Shown: piece by piece, positions 7,085-12,338 of the stretch
Numbering within the stretch: the stretch's first letter is position 1
How the letters are laid out: each line of letters starts with the position of its first letter
Assembly (NCBI GenBank): GCA_021300055.1
Contig: JAJTHU010000069.1
Location: 1 to 12,338 of the forward strand
From: Nitrosomonadaceae bacterium
Lineage (GTDB): Bacteria > Pseudomonadota > Gammaproteobacteria > Burkholderiales > Usitatibacteraceae
Direction: 5' to 3'
DNA: 12,338 nt
Program-made: the position numbers and the translations under genes
Notes under the pieces: generated by a model
Seen by the model: the letters and a program-made list of their open reading frames with translations, nothing else
Told to the model about the DNA's origin: nothing
Databases searched by the model: none

Positions 7085-8074
7085 GTGAACAAGCCGCACA
7101 ACCCCATCATGCTCGAGGACATCCGCCGCGTCGTAGACGCCGACATGGCTGCCGTTGACGGCGTTATTAGGCGTCGATTGGCATCGGATGTTGTGCTGAT
7201 CAACCAAATCTCGAACTACATCATCGGCTCAGGCGGCAAGCGGCTGCGTCCCGCGTTGGTGCTGTTGGCGGGCGGACACTTTGGTGCCAAGCCCGAGCAT
7301 GTCCGAGAGCTCGCCGCGGTGATCGAATTTATCCACACCGCAACGCTCCTGCACGATGATGTCGTCGATGAGTCTTCGCTGCGCCGTGGCCGCGACACGG
7401 CGAATGCCGTATTTGGCAATGCCGCGTCGGTGTTAGTGGGCGACTTCCTTTATTCGCGCGCTTTTCAGATGATGGTTGAGGTCGGTTCAATGCGCGTGAT
7501 GGAGGTCATGGCGGAGGCGACCAACATCATTTCGGAAGGGGAAGTGCTGCAACTCATGAACGTCGGAGACGCTGAAACTGACGAGGAGAGTTACCTTCGA
7601 GTGGTGCGCTACAAGACGGCGAAGCTCTTTGAAGCCGCAACGCGCGTTGGCGCGATCATCGGTGGTGCAACGGAGGCAGAAGAGCGCGCACTTGCCGATT
7701 GCGGAATGCATCTCGGCACGGCGTTTCAGTTGATCGATGACGTGCTCGATTACTCGGGTGACGCCGCGGAGACGGGAAAGAACGTGGGCGACGACCTTGC
7801 CGAGGGCAAGCCAACCCTGCCGCTTATTTACGTTATGCGCAACGGTGATGAGACAGAACGCGCCGTGGTCAGAGAGGCCATCACGAATGGCGATCGCGCC
7901 CATATGCAAGCCGTGATCGCGGCGATTCAGGCGACTGGCGCGCTCGAATATGCGCGTGAGGCTGCGCACCGCGAGGCCGAGACAGCACGCGCTGCCATTG
8001 AGGGACTGCGGGCTTCGCCGCACAAGTCTGCTCTGCTAGAATTGGCGCTCTTTGCAGTGGAAAGACGCTTCTGA
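7085..8074 (+). CDS. ispB: Polyprenyl (probably octaprenyl) diphosphate synthase
   Basis: This trans-prenyltransferase extends farnesyl diphosphate with isopentenyl diphosphate to make the ubiquinone side chain. The 329-residue translation is full length (E. coli IspB is 323). Motifs in order: GKRLRP (51-56), first Asp-rich DDVVD (91-95), RRGRDTANAVFG (100-111), YKTAKLF (176-182), second Asp-rich DDVLD (218-222) and GDDLAEGKPTLPL (235-247). Both Mg-binding motifs are intact. Product chain length cannot be read reliably from sequence, and octaprenyl is inferred from the family. The start is GTG 7085, giving the N-terminus MNKPHNPIMLEDIRR; ATG 7109 (residue 9) is an alternative, and neither has a clear ribosome binding site. 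Divergent from rplU, a classic linkage, and followed by tRNA-Pro. Confidence 0.95.
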   Translation: MNKPHNPIMLEDIRRVVDADMAAVDGVIRRRLASDVVLINQISNYIIGSGGKRLRPALVLLAGGHFGAKPEHVRELAAVIEFIHTATLLHDDVVDESSLRRGRDTANAVFGNAASVLVGDFLYSRAFQMMVEVGSMRVMEVMAEATNIISEGEVLQLMNVGDAETDEESYLRVVRYKTAKLFEAATRVGAIIGGATEAEERALADCGMHLGTAFQLIDDVLDYSGDAAETGKNVGDDLAEGKPTLPLIYVMRNGDETERAVVREAITNGDRAHMQAVIAAIQATGALEYAREAAHREAETARAAIEGLRASPHKSALLELALFAVERRF

Positions 8075-8086
8075 TTCAGGCCGTTT

Positions 8087-8108
8087 GGCCGCGCGTGTTG
8101 TCGCGGCC
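8087..8108. repeat. GC-rich inverted repeat after ispB
   Basis: The arms GGCCGCG (8087-8093) and CGCGGCC (8102-8108) flank an 8-base loop, 12 bases after the ispB stop. No T run follows, so it is not a canonical intrinsic terminator. It may stabilise the ispB 3' end, or ispB may be co-transcribed with the tRNA. Confidence 0.5.
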
Positions 8109-8144
8109 GACGGTCGCTGTTCTAGGTCGTGCTCCGCTGTCTTT

Positions 8145-8221
8145 CGGGGTGTAGCTTAGCCTGGTAGAGCGCTACGTTCGGGACGTAGAGGCCGGAGGTT
8201 CGAATCCTCTCACCCCGACCA
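8145..8221 (+). tRNA. tRNA-Pro (anticodon CGG)
   Basis: This 77-base tRNA reads proline codon CCG. The acceptor stem CGGGGTG / CACCCCG pairs perfectly over 7 bp, followed by discriminator A and an encoded CCA. The anticodon stem CTACG / CGTAG holds loop TTCGGGA with CGG at positions 34-36. The T arm GGAGGTTCGAATCCTCT is complete. The first base C is typical of bacterial tRNA-Pro. It is downstream of ispB on the same strand, and an intrinsic terminator follows about 160 bases later. Confidence 0.98.
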
Positions 8222-8248
8222 ATTCACGAAGTGCATGGGCGGGGTGAA

Positions 8249-8270
8249 GCAAAGCACCTGCGTGCTTTGC
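8249..8270. repeat. Hairpin in tRNA-Pro trailer
   Basis: Perfect 9-bp arms GCAAAGCAC (8249-8257) and GTGCTTTGC (8262-8270) enclose a 4-base loop. No T run follows, so it is structural rather than an intrinsic terminator. Confidence 0.8.
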
Positions 8271-8272
8271 GT

Positions 8273-8362
8273 GAGGATTCGAAAGGTTTGGCCTGCAGGC
8301 CAAACCGGGGTCGCGCGAACGGACATGAGCGAAGCGAACGCCGTGAGTGTGACCGAATCCTC
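8273..8362. repeat. Outer inverted repeat GAGGATTCG / CGAATCCTC
   Basis: GAGGATTCG (8273-8281) is the exact reverse complement of CGAATCCTC (8354-8362), so the segment could fold as a long stem-loop enclosing the 22-bp palindrome. Bases 8273-8283 are also an exact 11-base complement of the tRNA-Pro T arm (8199-8209), which permits a competing pairing with the tRNA itself. Confidence 0.7.
8285..8306. repeat. 22-bp perfect palindrome
   Basis: The half-site GGTTTGGCCTG is followed directly by its exact reverse complement CAGGCCAAACC, with no spacer. In RNA it would need a few central bases as loop, leaving a strong stem of about 9 bp. It could equally be a DNA binding site or part of a dispersed palindromic repeat family. 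Confidence 0.85.
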
Positions 8363-8382
8363 CCACATACTGATTCGTCCAC

Positions 8383-8412
8383 AGAGCCTTCACCTGAAGG
8401 CTCTTTGTTTTT
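8383..8412 (+). terminator. Intrinsic terminator for the tRNA-Pro transcript
   Basis: The stem AGAGCCTTC (8383-8391) / GAAGGCTCT (8396-8404), with loop ACCT, is followed by the T-rich run TTGTTTTTG. It faces the plus strand and ends the transcript that carries tRNA-Pro, insulating fpr, which begins 66 bases later. Confidence 0.88.
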
Positions 8413-8477
8413 GATCAATTCGAGTTTTTTCCAAGCCGATAAGCTTTCCGTCTGATTCCGTAACGCGGCCCGAATAC

Positions 8478-9251
8478 ATGGCAAACGTCTTCCAAGAAAA
8501 AATCTTAACCGTCCATCACTGGACTGAGAAGCTCTTTAGCTTCACCACGACGCGCGATCCTTCGTTCCGCTTTCTAAACGGCCAGTTCACGATGATCGGC
8601 ATCGAGGTAGAGGGCAAGCCGCTCATGCGCGCTTACTCGATGGTCTCGGCCAACTACGAGGAGACGCTCGAGTTTCTTTCCATCAAGGTGCCGGATGGTC
8701 CCCTGACATCGCGGCTTAAGGATATCCAGCCCGGTGACACCCTGCTGGTTAACTCCAAGGCCGTCGGCACGCTCATTCTGCAAAACGTTTTGCCCGGAAA
8801 GCATCTGTATTTGCTCTCAACGGGTACGGGCATGGCGCCGTTCATGAGCATCATCAAGGACCCGGAGACGTACGAACGCTTCGAGAAAGTCATCTTGGTT
8901 CACGGCACGCGCCAAGTCGGCGAACTCGCATACGATGATTTCCTTCGCCGGGAACTGCCGAACAATGAGTTCTTTGGCGAGCAGGTACGCAATCAGCTCA
9001 TCTACTACCCCACGGTCACCAGAGAATCCTATGAGCATCAAGGTCGCATTACGGATTTGATCGAGGCGGGCAAGTTGGAGGCGGATATCGGTCTACCAGC
9101 GATCAATAAGGATGACGACCGCGTCATGATTTGCGGTAGCCCGGAGATGTTGCGTGATCTCAAGAATATGTTCGAGGCGCGCGGCTGGGATGAAGGCAAC
9201 ATGAGCACGCCCGGTCACTTTCTCATCGAGCGTGCGTTCGTCGAGAAGTAG
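8478..9251 (+). CDS. fpr: Ferredoxin-NADP+ reductase (FAD-dependent)
   Basis: This enzyme transfers electrons between NADPH and ferredoxin or flavodoxin through FAD. It acts in the cytoplasm in redox homeostasis, often in oxidative stress or iron-sulfur metabolism. The 257-residue length fits bacterial Fpr (E. coli 248, Azotobacter about 258). FAD-binding RAYS lies at 51-54, with GPLTSRL at 74-80. The NADP-binding GTGMAPF is at 116-122, and CGSPEML at 219-225. The C-terminus ends ERAFVEK, the form of the Azotobacter/betaproteobacterial subclass, in contrast to the enteric type ending in Trp. ATG 8478 starts at the conserved N-terminal strand; no strong ribosome binding site or promoter is visible upstream. 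It stands as a single-gene unit between the tRNA terminator and a bidirectional terminator. Confidence 0.95.
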   Translation: MANVFQEKILTVHHWTEKLFSFTTTRDPSFRFLNGQFTMIGIEVEGKPLMRAYSMVSANYEETLEFLSIKVPDGPLTSRLKDIQPGDTLLVNSKAVGTLILQNVLPGKHLYLLSTGTGMAPFMSIIKDPETYERFEKVILVHGTRQVGELAYDDFLRRELPNNEFFGEQVRNQLIYYPTVTRESYEHQGRITDLIEAGKLEADIGLPAINKDDDRVMICGSPEMLRDLKNMFEARGWDEGNMSTPGHFLIERAFVEK

Positions 9252-9285
9252 GTCCACACCTGCGTCGACGCCGTCGATGTAGGCG

Positions 9286-9321
9286 AAAAAAAAGCCGCTG
9301 ATCGCTCAGCGGCTTTTTCGC
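9286..9321. terminator. Bidirectional intrinsic terminator between fpr and TonB-dependent receptor
   Basis: The 13-bp arms AAAAAGCCGCTGA (9289-9301) and TCAGCGGCTTTTT (9306-9318) enclose loop TCGC. An A run (9286-9293) lies on the left and a T run on the right, so it can stop transcription from both convergent genes. Confidence 0.92.
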
Positions 9322-9337
9322 TTTTGACGCCAGGCGG

Positions 9338-12232
9338 TTAGAAGCGTGCGCGCAAGGTCAAGAAGTACTGGCGACCAAACTCATGGGCATAACCTGGGGC
9401 GTGCTCATTGATGTAGTAGGTTTGACGCACTGGGTTGAGCAGGTTGTTACCGTCGAAATGGATACTGATCTTCGGTGTGATCTTGTAGGAGAGCGACGTC
9501 GACAGGCTGCCTCCATCTGCGTAGCGGTGCGTGCCAACCACAGTCGTAACGCCGGGTCGGTTTGCCAGCAGGCCAATCGCATAGTCTGAGCGCCAGTTCC
9601 ATGCGAGACGTGCGCTGAACTTATCGTCCTCATAGTAGCCCTGCAGGTTGTAGGTCAGACGCGAGGTTCCCAAGAACGGCTGGCCGTCGGCATCTTTGCC
9701 ATCTACGTACGTCGCGTTCGCGAGGACACCAAAGCCCGCACCGATCGGCATTTCACCGGCCAGCTCGATGCCGCGAATCTTGGCATCGACCGCCACGCGC
9801 GAGGTTACTAAGTAGGTTGATACGGTGTTTGTGCTCGTGTTGAAGAACTCAAGGTTTGACGATCCAGGTTTCACATAGTCCTTGATGTCTTGCGAGAACA
9901 CCGCGCCAGAAACATAAGCACGACGCGCGAAGTAGTAGGCCAATGACGCATCAATATTGGTGGCAGTGATCGGCTTAAGGCGTGGGTTCCCAGATGTGCC
10001 GGTCAGCAACGTGTTGTTCAAGTTGACCGCAGCAGCGAGTTCATTGTAGTTGGCGCGTCCCAGCGTCTTGGTGATACCCAAACGCCCAATGAGCTTTGGC
10101 TGTAGCTCCCAGCGGAGATTCAAGCTTGGGAGATAGTCTGTGTGCTTCGTTTCCACGACTTGGGGAACGTACGTGGCCAAGGACGAGGTCGTGATGGCGT
10201 TGGGTACGCTGCACGGTTGTAGTGGCACGCACTGTCCCACACCGGTGCCGCTTGGCAGCGCTTGGTAAGCGGTCGATCTCACTTCAGTCGTTACCGCGCG
10301 GAGACCAAGGTTCCCGGAGAGGTTGTTGTTGAGCTCAAACTCGGTCATCAAGTAGAGAGCTTCGTTGGTTTCCTTGACTTCGAAGCCAGCAGACCAGTTC
10401 TTGCCCAGCACGGGATCCCAATTAATGTACTGGTTCGCTAGATTCTGCATCTGGTTGGTGGCGTACCGCATCATGCTGCGTGGGAAATTACCGCTGATGC
10501 CCGACGCCCAGTTGCCTGGGTACGACCCCGCTGCAACCGGAATCGATGGAACAATATTGCTGACCAACAGGCCACCAGTGACCGAGATGAACGGGGATGG
10601 GGTGACCAGCGCACCTGCCGCGGTGTACTGGGCATTCCAGCGAGGGTTAATCACGTCGTAGGTGCGCTTGTGATCTGCGCTGCGACCACCGAACTTAATG
10701 TTGCGGAAGATGGGCCCCGAGAGCTTGTACTCGCCGTCAAGGTGGAGATACTTTTCTTTGTCGTTCGAATTGACTGACGCGCCCATATTGCTCAGGTGCA
10801 CGAAATTCGCAGGGTTATTCAGGTCGACACTCGCACCCGTAGCCGAGTTTAAGATTGTGTAATCGACCGCTTCGCTGCCCGGATTGATGCGGTAGGTGAT
10901 GTTGGGGTTGATCAGGCCGAGCACGATACTGGGCTGCGAGTTCGTGACGCCGCTGCCTTCGGTGCTACCGATGCGACCCTTGAAGGTCAAGTTTTCAGTC
11001 GCATTCCACTTGAAATCGAGATCGACAAAGTTCGATTTTGATTTCGCGCCCTGACGCAGGAAGTGATCGAACTGAAAGCCAATCACGCGCTGGGTTGCAG
11101 GTGCAGTAGCGGGGCGCACGAGCGAAGCGCCGATCAACACGTCATTTTCGACGACGCCGTTTTGGATTTGCCAGCCGTTGTTCAGCAGGGTGTTAGGCAG
11201 ACCATACCCTGAAGAGTTGTAGTTGTCCGCTTTGAGCTCGGACTTGAATGCACTGAGGTTCAGGTCCAGATCAGCGGTCGGCTTCCACTGCGCACCGAAG
11301 TAGCCGCCCATGCGCTCGCGCACACCCTCGAACATGGCCGAGTTAAGGCTGCCTGGCATGCGCACGTTGGTAACCGTTGGGGTACTTGTACTTGCAGCGG
11401 CTTGGGCGGCCGCAATCAACTGCGGATTGCCAGACGCATTTGCTTGTGCAACCGTGATGTAGTTGTAGCCAAAAATCTCCTGGCCATCACGACGCAGGTG
11501 CCGCTTCTCACTGAATCCTTGCACCATCACGCCAAAGGTTTTGTCCTCGCTCTTCCAAGCAATAAGACCACTTACCTGCGGATCCGTTTTCTTTGGAAGA
11601 TCGGCATGGACCACACCTACCGAGGCTTCCGCAGTGACCTGCTTCCGAAAATCCAGCGGCTTCCGGGTGATGATGTCGATGGCGCCAGCAATGCCACCTT
11701 CGGTGATGTCTGCGCGCCCCGTCTTGTAGACGATCGCTTGGCCAATCAACTGTGAGGGCATCAGGCCAAAGCCTACGCTACGACCCGAACCAGCCTGATC
11801 GCCTACGTGCCAGTCGCCTGACGAGAGCGCATGACCATTCAGCGTAACCAAATTCAAGTTGGGAGATGTCCCTCGGATGGCAACGCGCTCCGCTTCGTCC
11901 ATGGCCAGCGCGCCACCGTACTGCACGTTGACGCCAGTGAGGCGTGAGAGCGCGTCGGCGATGTTTTTGTCCGGCATCTTGCCGATGTCTTCAGCTGAGA
12001 CGACTTCAACATTCGTGTCCGCGTCGCGCTTGGTTTCGATCGAGCGTTCAAGCGAGGCGCGCAAGCCGGTGACGACAATCGTCTCGACTTCTTTTTTCTC
12101 ATCTTTCTTGTCGGCAGCTTTGGCGGGGCTGCTCGCGGCGGGCGCAGCGGCCTGTGCCATGACGGCAGCGGGGAACATACTGAGTAGGGCAAGTGAAACG
12201 GCCGCAGCAAGGGGCTTCTGGCGAATCGTCAT
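9338..12232 (-). CDS. TonB-dependent outer-membrane receptor (Xanthomonas/Caulobacter type)
   Basis: This 964-residue outer-membrane beta-barrel imports a substrate using energy from TonB-ExbB-ExbD. A signal peptide (about 1-26, core AAAVSLALLSMFPAAVMA) is followed by an Ala/Lys-rich linker and a TonB box ETIVVTG (50-56). The plug domain follows (about 67-195), with the motifs VVSAEDIGKMPDKNIADALSRL, VAIRGTSPNLNLVTLNG and GGIAGAIDIITRKPLDF. The rest forms the barrel, ending in the outer-membrane C-terminal signature with terminal Phe964 (YFLTLRARF). Size and plug motifs match the large receptor group often linked to carbohydrate or other complex nutrient uptake, rather than classic siderophore receptors, but the substrate is not readable. 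No transporter, regulator, sigma/anti-sigma pair or degradative enzyme is adjacent. A good ribosome binding site (AGGAG, 8 bases upstream) supports ATG 12232. Confidence 0.95.
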   Translation of the reverse strand: MTIRQKPLAAAVSLALLSMFPAAVMAQAAAPAASSPAKAADKKDEKKEVETIVVTGLRASLERSIETKRDADTNVEVVSAEDIGKMPDKNIADALSRLTGVNVQYGGALAMDEAERVAIRGTSPNLNLVTLNGHALSSGDWHVGDQAGSGRSVGFGLMPSQLIGQAIVYKTGRADITEGGIAGAIDIITRKPLDFRKQVTAEASVGVVHADLPKKTDPQVSGLIAWKSEDKTFGVMVQGFSEKRHLRRDGQEIFGYNYITVAQANASGNPQLIAAAQAAASTSTPTVTNVRMPGSLNSAMFEGVRERMGGYFGAQWKPTADLDLNLSAFKSELKADNYNSSGYGLPNTLLNNGWQIQNGVVENDVLIGASLVRPATAPATQRVIGFQFDHFLRQGAKSKSNFVDLDFKWNATENLTFKGRIGSTEGSGVTNSQPSIVLGLINPNITYRINPGSEAVDYTILNSATGASVDLNNPANFVHLSNMGASVNSNDKEKYLHLDGEYKLSGPIFRNIKFGGRSADHKRTYDVINPRWNAQYTAAGALVTPSPFISVTGGLLVSNIVPSIPVAAGSYPGNWASGISGNFPRSMMRYATNQMQNLANQYINWDPVLGKNWSAGFEVKETNEALYLMTEFELNNNLSGNLGLRAVTTEVRSTAYQALPSGTGVGQCVPLQPCSVPNAITTSSLATYVPQVVETKHTDYLPSLNLRWELQPKLIGRLGITKTLGRANYNELAAAVNLNNTLLTGTSGNPRLKPITATNIDASLAYYFARRAYVSGAVFSQDIKDYVKPGSSNLEFFNTSTNTVSTYLVTSRVAVDAKIRGIELAGEMPIGAGFGVLANATYVDGKDADGQPFLGTSRLTYNLQGYYEDDKFSARLAWNWRSDYAIGLLANRPGVTTVVGTHRYADGGSLSTSLSYKITPKISIHFDGNNLLNPVRQTYYINEHAPGYAHEFGRQYFLTLRARF

Positions 12233-12338
12233 CTCCGGGTCTCCTGTAAATTGCTGGTTAGGGTGTGCTGCGCTTCTTCTTGTTGTGCCGAACGGTCGTG
12301 CGCAAGGTGTGGTTTGAACTTAGTACATGTTCTCGCGG
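12233..12338 (-). promoter_or_regulatory. Upstream region of the TonB-dependent receptor
   Basis: The 106 bases to the window edge hold the AGGAG ribosome binding site (12241-12245) and presumably part of the promoter. I see no clear -35/-10 pair and no obvious Fur box. The upstream region is cut by the window end. Confidence 0.4.

Larger units (their letters stand above)
8240..8366 (+). repeat. Split partial copy of tRNA-Pro sequence around hairpins
   Basis: Two segments of the trailer resemble the tRNA just upstream, in the same order. Bases 8240-8255 (CGGGGTGAAGCAAAGC) match the tRNA 5' end at 8145-8160 in 13 of 16 positions. Bases 8354-8366 (CGAATCCTCCCAC) match the T arm and acceptor at 8201-8213 in 12 of 13. 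The matching points are 127 bases apart end to end, against 69 in the tRNA, so about 58 extra bases with two hairpins lie between them. No anticodon arm is recognisable. It is either a decayed, expanded tRNA duplicate or an RNA that mimics tRNA; both are inference. Confidence 0.5.

Noticed and set aside
7487..8023. 178-codon minus-strand frame
   Set aside because: It is antisense to ispB, which has both Asp-rich motifs and full family length; no recognisable protein.
8172..8393. Minus-strand 73-codon frame ending GVRGFEPPASTSRT
   Set aside because: This peptide ending is the well-known false translation of the antisense of a tRNA gene; the sequence is tRNA-Pro and its trailer.
8222..8412. 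Possible integrated-element attachment site at the tRNA-Pro 3' end
   Set aside because: The partial tRNA copies are close by and no integrase or foreign genes lie between or beside them, so a mobile-island reading is not supported.
1..12338. CRISPR array, insertion sequence, prophage or defence system
   Set aside because: No regularly spaced direct repeats, transposase, phage or defence-type motifs were seen on either strand; the genes are mostly housekeeping.

Overview
The window looks like chromosome of a Gram-negative proteobacterium, most likely a betaproteobacterium. This rests on the block ispB / rplU-rpmA-obgE-proB, on Burkholderiales-like Fpr and L27 protein sequences, on a periplasmic lytic transglycosylase with a DUF4124-type N-terminus, and on an outer-membrane TonB-dependent receptor. 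Taxonomy is inferred from protein resemblance only; no 16S gene is present.

Layout: (1) 1-2929, minus strand: a large membrane-bound CHASE-PAS-PAS hybrid histidine kinase whose C-terminus is cut off by the window start. (2) 3070-3918, plus strand: a divergently transcribed secreted lytic transglycosylase. (3) 3915-6754, minus strand: the housekeeping cluster rplU-rpmA-obgE-proB. It is driven by a near-consensus sigma-70 promoter at 6875-6903, and an intrinsic terminator sits between rpmA and obgE. The proB and transglycosylase stop codons overlap tail to tail. (4) 7085-8221, plus strand: the polyprenyl diphosphate synthase gene ispB, then tRNA-Pro(CGG). (5) 8222-8412: a hairpin-rich tRNA trailer holding partial copies of tRNA-Pro sequence, a 22-bp perfect palindrome and an intrinsic terminator. 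(6) 8478-9251, plus strand: ferredoxin-NADP+ reductase fpr. (7) 9338-12232, minus strand: a 964-residue TonB-dependent receptor, separated from fpr by a shared bidirectional terminator.

Most genes are conserved housekeeping functions: ribosome assembly (L21, L27, ObgE), proline synthesis, quinone side-chain synthesis and redox balance. The accessory or environment-sensing genes are the hybrid kinase and the TonB-dependent receptor. I see no insertion sequence, phage gene, CRISPR array, toxin-antitoxin pair or defence system. The most unusual stretch is the tRNA-Pro trailer (about 8240-8366), which resembles a split, expanded second copy of the tRNA wrapped around hairpins. The rplU promoter/leader and the rpmA-obgE terminator are the other regulatory points of note.
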